A stretch of 64,000 nt of DNA from Oscillospiraceae bacterium (GTDB lineage Bacteria; Bacillota; Clostridia; Oscillospirales; Ruminococcaceae): the NCBI GenBank assembly GCA_017887325.1, contig JAGHIE010000002.1, positions 62,001-126,000 on the forward strand. The letters run 5' to 3'. Of the stretch, positions 34,615 to 41,991 are shown in pieces. The translations under genes and the position numbers were made by a program. Below the pieces are notes generated by a model, which saw only the letters and a list, made by a program, of their open reading frames with translations, was not told the origin of the DNA and ran no database searches. Positions within the stretch are counted from its first letter, which is position 1. Every line of letters starts with the position of its first letter.

Positions 34615-35456
34615 AAGAATATGGTAGATTAGCTATGTTTTCTCACACTATTTTTTCTTTTTCATTTGCTGCAATATCTTTTTTATTAGCAAGTAATGGA
34701 AAACCTAATCCACTGGTAATGTTTTGGGCATTTATAGCATTACTAGGAGCAAGAACAGGAGCAAACACTGCAAACAGAGTAATTGATGCAAAAATTGACG
34801 CATTAAATCCACGAACAGCAGACAGACAAATCCCAAAAGGAGAAATGAAAATAAAAGAAGCAGTAATATTTACAACAATCTGCTTTATTGCTTTAGTAGT
34901 TGCAGCATATCAGCTGAATACACTTTGTTTTTTGCTATCTCCAGTAGCATTATTTTGTATGATATTTTATTCATATACAAAAAGATTTACTTGGGCTTGT
35001 CATTTATTTTTAGGTTTTACTTGTTCCATTGCACCAGTGGGAGCTTGGTTAGCAGTTACAGGAAAATTTAGTTTAACACCTTTAGTATTAGCTGGTATAA
35101 ACTGTTTTTGGACTGCTGGTTTTGATATTATCTATGCGACACAAGACTACGAGTTTGATACAACACATGGAATACATTCCATACCTGCTCGTTTTGGAAT
35201 TAAAGGTGCTTTAATGATAAGTAGAATGTTACATATAATAGCACTACTATTTTTTGTAGCATTTATAATTATACAAAATGAAAAAATGGGTATAATTATG
35301 TGGATTGGATTTATAATAGTTGTTGGACTTATATTCTTACAGCATTGGTTAGTAAAAGATGATGCATCAAAAAATGTAAAAATTGCATCATATAGTGTGA
35401 GCCAAATCACAAGTATAGTAATAATGATATTTGGTATTATAGATATTTATTTTTAA
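34581..35456 (+). CDS. ubiA: UbiA-family prenyltransferase, MqnP type
   Basis: 291 residues with about eight transmembrane helices. Asp-rich motif 1 is N65-RVI-D69-AKI-D73, followed by ALNPRTADRQIPKGEM, a hallmark of the UbiA/MqnP branch. Motif 2 is IYATQDYEFDTTHGIHSIP. This differs from the MenA-type enzyme upstream, so the cluster holds two prenyltransferases of different branches. MqnP attaches the prenyl chain to 1,4-dihydroxy-6-naphthoate before UbiD/UbiX-dependent decarboxylation. The gene overlaps ubiD by 34 bp. Substrate assignment rests on family and neighbours. Confidence 0.88.
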   Translation: MGIIKKGLRKIEEYGRLAMFSHTIFSFSFAAISFLLASNGKPNPLVMFWAFIALLGARTGANTANRVIDAKIDALNPRTADRQIPKGEMKIKEAVIFTTICFIALVVAAYQLNTLCFLLSPVALFCMIFYSYTKRFTWACHLFLGFTCSIAPVGAWLAVTGKFSLTPLVLAGINCFWTAGFDIIYATQDYEFDTTHGIHSIPARFGIKGALMISRMLHIIALLFFVAFIIIQNEKMGIIMWIGFIIVVGLIFLQHWLVKDDASKNVKIASYSVSQITSIVIMIFGIIDIYF

Positions 35457-35476
35457 TTAAAGAGAGGTTTTATATT

Positions 35477-36412
35477 ATGAAGAAAAAAATATTAATGGTA
35501 TTACTAGCAACGAGTTTAATTTTAAGTAGCTGTGCAAATAATGACTCAAAAAAAGAAAAAGAAGATTTACCAGAATTAAATATAGGGGTTATGTACTCAG
35601 CTGATATAATTCCACTTGCTGTAATGCAAGAAAACGACATGGATAAAAAGAATGGATTTGAATTAGACATGGAAGTTTTCTCATCTGCAAAAGATAGAGA
35701 TGCTGCATTACAAGCAGGTGAATTAGACGGAGTATTCACAGACTTTATTGGTGTTTGTATGTATCAAAATGCAGGAATTGATGTGAAAATTACAGGTTCT
35801 ACAGACGGTGACTATCAATTAGTAGCAGGAAAAAATGAAAATGTTACATCATTAGATGAATGTAAAGATAAAAGTATTGCAATTTCAGAAAATACTTTAA
35901 TAGATTATTCTTTAGATTATATTTTAGAGCAAAAAGGATATGACAGTTCATATTTAGAAAAAGTAGTAGTTCCAAAAATTCCTGAGCGTGTTGAAATGCT
36001 TTCTGCAGGTAAAATTGGAATGGGATTATTACCAGAGCCATTTGCAACAATTGCTAAAAATGATGGAGCAGTTTTATTGGGCAGTGCTAATGAATTAGGT
36101 TTATATCCAGCTGTATCTGCATTTTTACAAAGCTCAATAGATAAAAAATCTGATGTTATATCAAACTACTATAAAGCGTATGATGAAGCAGTTGATTATG
36201 TAAACAAAACAGATGTTTCAAAATTAGAAGATATAATTATTGAAGACGCAGGTTTCCCTGAAAGCTTAAGAGGTAGCATTACTTTACCAGAATATCGTAA
36301 AAACACTTTACCTAAAACAGAAGATTTAGAAAAAGCTATTAAATGGGCTTCTAAAAAACAATTATGTAGCGAATCATTAAAAGCAGAAGATTTACTAGTA
36401 AATATCAAATAG
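35477..36412 (+). CDS. ABC transporter substrate-binding lipoprotein (NMT1/SsuA-like)
   Basis: 311 residues. Lipoprotein signal with lipobox LSSC (Cys19). The mature domain is a type II periplasmic-binding fold of the NMT1/THI5/SsuA superfamily (LNIGVMYSADIIPLAVMQEND, AGELDGVFTDFIGVCMYQNAG, GKIGMGLLPEPFATI). MqnA and MqnD of the futalosine pathway share this fold. Lying inside the UbiD-UbiA-UbiX block, it probably binds an aromatic quinone precursor outside the cell. Riboflavin or a thiamine pyrimidine are alternatives, since related binding proteins serve those ligands. Confidence 0.87.
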   Translation: MKKKILMVLLATSLILSSCANNDSKKEKEDLPELNIGVMYSADIIPLAVMQENDMDKKNGFELDMEVFSSAKDRDAALQAGELDGVFTDFIGVCMYQNAGIDVKITGSTDGDYQLVAGKNENVTSLDECKDKSIAISENTLIDYSLDYILEQKGYDSSYLEKVVVPKIPERVEMLSAGKIGMGLLPEPFATIAKNDGAVLLGSANELGLYPAVSAFLQSSIDKKSDVISNYYKAYDEAVDYVNKTDVSKLEDIIIEDAGFPESLRGSITLPEYRKNTLPKTEDLEKAIKWASKKQLCSESLKAEDLLVNIK

Positions 36413-36438
36413 GATATTAAGGAGATGAGCAGAGTAGA

Positions 36439-37176
36439 ATGCTTGAAATAAAAAATTTAGAAGTATCTTATAAAAAAGATTATAAAAAAAAGATTGTAAT
36501 TCAAGATTTTAATCTGACATTAGAAAGTGGAAAAATCCTAGCAGTTATGGGAAAAAGTGGTTGTGGGAAATCCACACTACTACATACTATTGCAGGGGTA
36601 TTAAAATTTAAAGGTGATATTTTAGTTGATGGAAAAAAACTGTCAGCTAAAAACACCAAAATTGGTTTAATCCCACAAGATTATGGCTTGTTACCATGGC
36701 AAACGGTTTTTAAAAACTGCTTATTTGGAGTTGGTTATAAAGATAAAGAAATGGAAAATGAAGCAAGAAAAATGCTTGATAGACTAGGTATTTTAGATTT
36801 ATCAAACCAATATCCAAACGAGATTAGTGGAGGACAAGCACAAAGGGTTGCATTGTGCAGAGCATTACTTTTAAAACCACAAATTTTATTAATGGACGAA
36901 CCATTTTCTGCATTGGACGAAGTTGCATCTATAGAAGCACAGAAACTAACAGCTAAAATGTGGAACGAAACAAAATCTACAGGTATTATTATTACGCACA
37001 GATTAGAAGAAGCGTTATATTTAGCTGATGATATAGCGATAATGGCTAACAATAGTAAAGGAACTATAAAACATATATTTTTAAACAAATGGAAAGGGAA
37101 ACTTGATGTTACAAATCAAGAGTATCTTGAGTTTAAAAACCAAATAGAACATATATTAATGGAGTGTAATGAATGA
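36439..37176 (+). CDS. ABC transporter ATP-binding protein
   Basis: A cytoplasmic ATPase of 245 residues. Walker A is GKSGCGKST, the Q-loop is in IPQDYGLLPWQ, the signature is ISGGQAQR, Walker B is ILLMDEPFSALD, and the switch His is in ITHRLEEAL. It belongs to the SsuB/TauB/ThiZ group that works with NMT1-type binding proteins. The stop overlaps the permease start (ATGA), as expected for a coupled pair. It powers the uptake system of this cluster. Confidence 0.92.
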   Translation: MLEIKNLEVSYKKDYKKKIVIQDFNLTLESGKILAVMGKSGCGKSTLLHTIAGVLKFKGDILVDGKKLSAKNTKIGLIPQDYGLLPWQTVFKNCLFGVGYKDKEMENEARKMLDRLGILDLSNQYPNEISGGQAQRVALCRALLLKPQILLMDEPFSALDEVASIEAQKLTAKMWNETKSTGIIITHRLEEALYLADDIAIMANNSKGTIKHIFLNKWKGKLDVTNQEYLEFKNQIEHILMECNE

Positions 37177-37919
37177 TGAAAAAAATAAAAGGTTTTTTAT
37201 GTGGATTTATTGCAATTAATATATTATGGTTTATAGCTTCTATACTATTAAATACACGAGCTTTACCAAATCCAATTATTGTTTATAAATCTTTTAATAT
37301 CGTTATACATAAAGGAATACTTTCACATGTAGCTATCAGTTTGTATAGAATTTTTGCAGGTGTTGGAATTTCTTTATTAATCGGCATACCAATAGGTTAT
37401 TTTATGGCAAAAAGTAAAGTAGTTGCAAATATATTACATCCTATTATATACTTTTCTTATTCCATACCAAAAACAGCATTACTTCCAATAGCCATGTTAT
37501 TATTAGGGCTAGGTGATACTTCTAAAGTATTGATAATGTTCTTAACTATGGTTTTCCAAGTTATAATCACAACAAGAGATGCTATTTTCTATATTCCAGA
37601 GTCTATATATCATGTTGGAAAAAGTACTGGTAAATCAGAGTGGTTTTTATTAAGGTATGTAACATTTCCTGCTATTTTGCCCGAAATATTTACTGGAATT
37701 AGAATAAATTTAGGAACAGCACTAGCAATTTTATTAATAGTTGAAGCATATGGCACAAGATTGGGAATTGGATATTATATTTTAGATTCATGGTCAAGAA
37801 TGAATTACAACGAAATGTATGCTGGAATTATTGTTATTTCATTATTAGGGGCAATACTATTTTTATGTATGGATATTTTAATAGAAAAAATATGTAAATG
37901 GAAAAAACAAGTCCAATAA
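37173..37919 (+). CDS. ABC transporter permease (SsuC/ThiX-like)
   Basis: 248 residues with about six transmembrane helices and the BPD_transp_1 coupling segment (the EAA-like GKSEWFLLRYVTFPAILPEIFTG, about 150-172). It forms the membrane channel for the binding protein and ATPase just upstream. It is followed 13 bp later by ubiX, so the importer genes are enclosed by quinone-biosynthesis genes. Confidence 0.92.
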   Translation: MMKKIKGFLCGFIAINILWFIASILLNTRALPNPIIVYKSFNIVIHKGILSHVAISLYRIFAGVGISLLIGIPIGYFMAKSKVVANILHPIIYFSYSIPKTALLPIAMLLLGLGDTSKVLIMFLTMVFQVIITTRDAIFYIPESIYHVGKSTGKSEWFLLRYVTFPAILPEIFTGIRINLGTALAILLIVEAYGTRLGIGYYILDSWSRMNYNEMYAGIIVISLLGAILFLCMDILIEKICKWKKQVQ

Positions 37920-37938
37920 GATTATTAGGAGTATGAAA

Positions 37939-38505
37939 ATGATTAAAAAAAGGTTAGTTATTGGTGTGAGTGGAGCTTCTGGAGCACCACTTGCAATAGA
38001 ATTATTAAAGTGTTTAAAACCATATAAAGATTATATTGAAACACACTTAATTTACACCAAAAGTGCAAAACAAACTTTACAACAAGAAACTAATATCTCT
38101 TTAGAAGAATTTATAAATATGGCAGATGTAAGTTATGATTGTGATAATATAGGTTCTGCTCCTGCAAGTGGAACTTTTAAAACAATAGGTATGATTATTG
38201 TTCCATGTAGTATGAAAACAGTTGCAGGAATTGTAAGTGGTTATAGTGATAATTTATTATTACGCACAGCAGATGTTACTTTAAAAGAGAGAAGAAAATT
38301 AGTTTTAGTTGCAAGAGAAACCCCTTTAAGTTCTATTCATCTTCGAAATCTTTACGAACTTAGCCAATTAGGTGCTGTTATAATTCCACCTATGGTAAGT
38401 TATTATAACAACCCTAAAACTATAGACGACATTAATCACCATATTATTGGTAAAGTATTAGACCAATTTGATATTGATATAGAAAATTTTAATCGTTGGG
38501 AATAA
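37939..38505 (+). CDS. ubiX: UbiX-family flavin prenyltransferase (MqnM-like)
   Basis: 188 residues, cytoplasmic. It makes prenylated FMN, the cofactor of UbiD. Motifs are GVSGASGAPLAIELL at the N-terminus, VPCSMKTVAGIVSGYSDNLLLRTADVTLKE with the conserved Ser/Lys and Arg region, and LVARETPLSSIHLRNL. The in-frame ATG at 37933 touches the AGGAG site, so the ATG at 37939 is preferred. It is the last gene of the cluster, followed by a strong terminator. Confidence 0.93.
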   Translation: MIKKRLVIGVSGASGAPLAIELLKCLKPYKDYIETHLIYTKSAKQTLQQETNISLEEFINMADVSYDCDNIGSAPASGTFKTIGMIIVPCSMKTVAGIVSGYSDNLLLRTADVTLKERRKLVLVARETPLSSIHLRNLYELSQLGAVIIPPMVSYYNNPKTIDDINHHIIGKVLDQFDIDIENFNRWE

Positions 38506-38536
38506 AAAAACTCCGAATTTATCGGAGTTTTTATTT
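38504..38536. terminator. Bidirectional terminator
   Basis: AAACTCCGA and TCGGAGTTT stem with A and T tracts on both sides. It closes the quinone/EET region and the minus-strand lipoprotein gene. Confidence 0.9.
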
Positions 38537-39166
38537 TTGTTTAAAATTTTCTTTTACTTCTAAAGAATCCATAACCCAAAGAACAATTTCTCCAGATGAT
38601 AAATCTAAAGTTTCATCAATAGCGCCAGTTACTACATATTCAGGAATATCGCTTCTAAAACAACGCACATCTGTAGAACTCATATCTTCTGTACTAGTAG
38701 TACTTTCTACTCTAATGAGCGTTCCTTTTTTTCCTTTATAATAATCACATTTAAAATCATCTAAAGATCCTCCAATTGATTCAATACTTTTAGCAATATG
38801 CTCTTTATATGGTTGTGGATTACCATTAAACAATTCATCATACATTTTAATTTTTTCTTCTTTAGAAAGCAAAATTGACTGTTGATAGTTTGCAACAGTC
38901 AAAATCATTGCATATTGTTTTAATTCATCTGTTATTTCTGTTCCAATATATTTAGAATCTATTGCAGAAACGGCAACATAGTCACTACCCCAAGATTTCC
39001 AATTTTTAGGAATATCAAAACTAAAGGTAATATTATCATCTTTGCTATTTTGAGTAACATTTTGCATTGCTACAGGACTTTCGCCAATGGTTTTAAAATT
39101 CTTTTGGCATGACGATAAAGCAAATATAAGCAATACAAAACTTATAATATAGATAATTTTTTTCAT
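38531..39166 (-). CDS. Lipoprotein of unknown function
   Basis: 211 residues with a lipoprotein signal and lipobox LSSC (Cys20). The mature part has a beta-rich start (ITFSFDIPKNWKSWGSDYVAV), a helical stretch with KEEKIKMYDELF and a closing beta strand region (RVESTTSTEDM, IVLWVMDSLEVKE). The pattern is reminiscent of PsbP/DUF-type lipoproteins that begin with FDIPKNW, but I cannot assign a family. It is convergent with the quinone cluster and not part of it. Confidence 0.7.
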   Translation of the reverse strand: MKKIIYIISFVLLIFALSSCQKNFKTIGESPVAMQNVTQNSKDDNITFSFDIPKNWKSWGSDYVAVSAIDSKYIGTEITDELKQYAMILTVANYQQSILLSKEEKIKMYDELFNGNPQPYKEHIAKSIESIGGSLDDFKCDYYKGKKGTLIRVESTTSTEDMSSTDVRCFRSDIPEYVVTGAIDETLDLSSGEIVLWVMDSLEVKENFKQK

Positions 39167-39256
39167 AATAATATCTCCTAAATAATCTTTAAACTTTAAA
39201 ACATTTACATTGTATCATAAAACATATTTTAAATAAAGAATAAACCTAACAATCAA

Positions 39257-39286
39257 TTGACAATTGCCATAATTAACAAATATAAT
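39257..39286 (+). promoter_or_regulatory. Promoter of the Imm5-like gene
   Basis: TTGACA at 39257-39262 and TATAAT at 39281-39286 with an 18-bp spacer. This rules out a start codon upstream of 39317 for the following gene. Confidence 0.75.
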
Positions 39287-39316
39287 TTTATCTATATAAA
39301 TTCAAGGAGAAACAAT

Positions 39317-39913
39317 ATGGTATACTTAGAAGATGTTAAAGAAAAATTAAAAAGAAAAAATAAAATATTGTTTTCAAGAGATAGTTTGTGTCTACAAAAT
39401 CTATTAATAGAACTACGAAAACAAGATAGAAAAGTAATAGTATTATGGGCATTAGAATGTGCAGAAAATATATCTAAAGAATTAACAAAAAAATATCCAA
39501 ATGATAGCAGATTTGAAAATGCAATGAATTTAAGTAAAGAATGGGCACATGGTAAAATAAAAATGCCTTTAGCCAAAAAAGCTATTTTACAAGCACATGC
39601 AGTAGCAAAAGAAATATCTAATCCAGTAGATATAGCATTATGTCATGCACTAGGACAAGGTTGTTCTGCAGTGCATGTAGAAACACATGCAATAGGTTTG
39701 CCTATGTACGAACTAACAGCTATTGTACTAGAAAATGGAATAGAAAATTGTGAGGAAAAAATAGAAGAAAAAATAAATGAATATATTAAATCTTTAAAAC
39801 ATTGCTCTGAAAAACTAGAAACAGAAAATTTAAATTGGGCTAGTTTTCTAATGAAAAAACAGCCTAAAAACAAAGAACAATTATTATATGAAAAAAATTT
39901 TCAAAACAATTAA
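39317..39913 (+). CDS. Imm5-like putative immunity-type protein
   Basis: 198 residues, cytoplasmic, mostly helical. The segments VLWALECAENI, AMNLSKEWAHGKI, KAILQAHAVAKE and ALCHALGQGCSAVHVETHAIGLPMYE follow the pattern of the Imm5-like family, which is annotated as putative immunity proteins. No toxin gene is adjacent, so an immunity role is unsupported here and a housekeeping role is equally possible. The start at 39317 is set by AAGGAGA and by the promoter just upstream. Confidence 0.7.
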   Translation: MVYLEDVKEKLKRKNKILFSRDSLCLQNLLIELRKQDRKVIVLWALECAENISKELTKKYPNDSRFENAMNLSKEWAHGKIKMPLAKKAILQAHAVAKEISNPVDIALCHALGQGCSAVHVETHAIGLPMYELTAIVLENGIENCEEKIEEKINEYIKSLKHCSEKLETENLNWASFLMKKQPKNKEQLLYEKNFQNN

Positions 39914-40021
39914 ATACTACTATCTATACTTATTATAAAAGCAGTAACACAACTATAAAAAATAACATACAATATTACGAGATGAAAAATCTCAACTATA
40001 AGATAAAAGGGGTTATCAAAT

Positions 40022-40306
40022 ATGAGTATGCCAGTAATTGTTCCTGGAACAAGTACAAAATGTCAAGCTGTAACAGATATTATGACTTCAGTTGCATTAG
40101 AACAAACAGCTTTATCCCATATATTAAACGCACAAGGGGAAGGAATACAACAAGTAGTTCCACAAATAAAAACAAGTGATGAATTGGTAATGTTGAATGA
40201 ATCAACAGAAAGTCTTGTTAATGCAATATCAAAATTAGAATTATTACTTGAATATAAGTTAAACTTATTTAAAGATTGCACTTGTCAAGAATGTCAAAAT
40301 GCATAG
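40022..40306 (+). CDS. Small HILNA-motif protein
   Basis: 94 residues with no signal peptide or membrane segment. The core ALEQTALSHILNAQGEGIQ plus a helical tail ISKLELLLEYKLNLF is shared with the C-terminus of the next gene. It ends in a Cys pair (CTCQEC). Such HILNAEGE-type modules recur in clostridial proteins of unknown function. AAAAGGGG precedes the start. The gene is followed by a strong terminator. It could be a spore-surface or phage-derived structural protein; neither is proven. Confidence 0.7.
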   Translation: MSMPVIVPGTSTKCQAVTDIMTSVALEQTALSHILNAQGEGIQQVVPQIKTSDELVMLNESTESLVNAISKLELLLEYKLNLFKDCTCQECQNA

Positions 40307-40308
40307 AT

Positions 40309-40344
40309 AAAAAAACGCTTGCATAATAATGCAGGCGTTTTTTT
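40309..40344 (+). terminator. Intrinsic terminator
   Basis: AAACGCTTGCAT and ATGCAGGCGTTT stem with a long T tract. Confidence 0.85.
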
Positions 40345-40406
40345 CACAATTTAAAACAGAAATCATATTATATAAGGGATAGTATTTTAAGCTTGGAGGA
40401 AATATT

Positions 40407-41444
40407 ATGGATTTATACGAAATGAATCAATCGGTTGTGATAAATTTAGGGGAAAATAATCTAGCTCAATCAGTAGCCTTTGATGGCAAACATTATTATT
40501 TTACACTAATATCACAAAATAAAATATATGTGACAGACGACAAATTTAAAATTATAAAATGCTATGAAACAATAAGAAAATATGATAGCATTTGTTATGA
40601 TTACAAAGAAAGATGCTTATGGGCTTCTTGTAGAAAAAACTATGATAAAATATATAAGCTAGATTTATATGCTAATGAAATATCATCTATAAATATTTCT
40701 TATTGCAGAGGAGAAAATTCAATAATTACAGGAATTTCTTACAATTGTTGTAATGATAGTTTAGCAATATCTTTTTCTAACAATGTTATTGAGATAAGTA
40801 AAGATGGAGAAAAGATAAAAGATATTTATTCTATATGTAATGGACATATATCTGATGTAGTTAGTATATGTCCTGGACATTTAGTAACCGTAATAAAAAA
40901 TAATAAACAAACAATATATATCATAAATAAAATGGGAAATGTTTCAGAATGTTGTTGTATAAATAGTGACGGTTTAATTAGCAATATTATATTTAACCCT
41001 TGTAATAAAATAAACAAAAAAGATAGTTTAGAATTTTTCTATGTAAAAAACGGATGTACATTATGTATGTATAGACAAGAGATAACAGAAAGTGAATTAG
41101 GGTATCAAATATGTTGTTGTAACTATGAAATATGTGAAAAAAACAATAATATTGAATGTGATTGTGAAAAGGAAAAATGTAATGTAATTCATTCAATAGC
41201 CTTGGTAGAAACATCTATATCACATATACTCAATGCAGAAGGAGAGAAAATACAAAAAGTTTTAAAAATAAGTAATAATATAGAAGATATTATAGCTATC
41301 AATAGGGAAGTAAATAAAACAATAATAAATGTAACAAGATTAGAAAATGCCTTATACGACAAACTTTTGATAATAACAGAAAAAGACTTTTGTAAAAATG
41401 ATTGTAATCATAAAGATAATGAAAATATAGAGTGTAATATATAA
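40407..41444 (+). CDS. Cysteine-rich beta-propeller-like protein with C-terminal HILNA motif
   Basis: 345 residues with 25 cysteines and no signal peptide. Residues about 1-225 show repeated strand patterns (KHYYFTLISQNKIYVTD, RCLWASCRKNYDKIYKLD, TIYIINKMG) suggesting a beta-propeller. A Cys-rich section includes QICCCNYEIC and IECDCEKEKC. Residues about 262-330 repeat the module of the previous gene (ALVETSISHILNAEGEKIQ). Cys-rich cytoplasmically made proteins of this kind are typical of spore coat or exosporium, which fits a sporulating host, but I do not recognise the family. Confidence 0.7.
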   Translation: MDLYEMNQSVVINLGENNLAQSVAFDGKHYYFTLISQNKIYVTDDKFKIIKCYETIRKYDSICYDYKERCLWASCRKNYDKIYKLDLYANEISSINISYCRGENSIITGISYNCCNDSLAISFSNNVIEISKDGEKIKDIYSICNGHISDVVSICPGHLVTVIKNNKQTIYIINKMGNVSECCCINSDGLISNIIFNPCNKINKKDSLEFFYVKNGCTLCMYRQEITESELGYQICCCNYEICEKNNNIECDCEKEKCNVIHSIALVETSISHILNAEGEKIQKVLKISNNIEDIIAINREVNKTIINVTRLENALYDKLLIITEKDFCKNDCNHKDNENIECNI

Positions 41445-41463
41445 ATAAAATGGAGATGATTTT

Positions 41464-41766
41464 ATGGAACAAGTAAAAATCTATTTAAAAAGATTGAGAA
41501 ATCCATCTGTAATATTAAGTATAGCATCTCAAATAATAGCAATCTTATTATTATTTAAAATAAATATAGATAGTGAAGTCGTTATGAGTATAATAACTGG
41601 TATATGTTCTATATTGGTAATATTAGGTATATTATCAGACCCTGATACAAAGAAAATAACATATACTGATGATATTATGGAATGTGTAAACTGCCAAAAG
41701 AAAACAAAACATACTCTGGTAAACGGAAAAATGGTTTGTAAGGAATGTGGAGGGATAAAAGAATAG
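41464..41766 (+). CDS. Orphan holin-like membrane protein with C-terminal zinc ribbon
   Basis: 100 residues. Residues 8-66 match the phi LC3-type phage holin pattern: RLRNPSVILSIASQIIAILLLF, then a second helix SIITGICSILVILGILSDPDTK. Residues 74-97 form a short zinc ribbon with CVNCQKKTKH and CKECG. Holins make membrane pores for endolysin or protein release. No endolysin, portal or tail genes surround it, so it is not part of a visible prophage. It may serve the Cys-rich proteins just upstream or the wall-anchored peptidase downstream. Confidence 0.75.
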   Translation: MEQVKIYLKRLRNPSVILSIASQIIAILLLFKINIDSEVVMSIITGICSILVILGILSDPDTKKITYTDDIMECVNCQKKTKHTLVNGKMVCKECGGIKE

Positions 41767-41767
41767 T

Positions 41768-41791
41768 ATGGGTGTATGCATATACACCCAT
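41768..41791 (+). terminator. Palindromic hairpin after the holin gene
   Basis: A near-perfect palindrome with arms ATGGGTGTAT and ATACACCCAT. No long T tract follows, so function as a terminator is uncertain. Confidence 0.45.
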
Positions 41792-41891
41792 TATTTATGC
41801 ATATATTGTGAAATATCTGTATAAACAGTTGCATATTTTATGTTAATATGAATAAAACATCAAATATTGTGAATAAAAATTCAAAAAAGTG

Positions 41892-41920
41892 TTGACAAAT
41901 GAAATAAATGTGTTTATAAT
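41892..41920 (+). promoter_or_regulatory. Consensus promoter of the C69 dipeptidase gene
   Basis: TTGACA at 41892-41897 and TATAAT at 41915-41920 with a 17-bp spacer, leaving a 5' leader of about 65 bases. Confidence 0.8.
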
Positions 41921-41991
41921 ATGAATAAAGATGAATTAATAAACAGTTTTTAAGTATATTTATTCATAAATTGTAAACGGGGGATATTAAA

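Noticed and set aside
39257-39316. 20-codon extension of the Imm5-like gene
   Set aside because: These bases form the TTGACA/TATAAT promoter and the 5' leader, so they cannot be coding.
41800-41950. Repeated short words ATATTGTGAA and ATAAACAGTT around the dipeptidase promoter
   Set aside because: Short, AT-rich and irregularly spaced; not clearly above chance in this composition.
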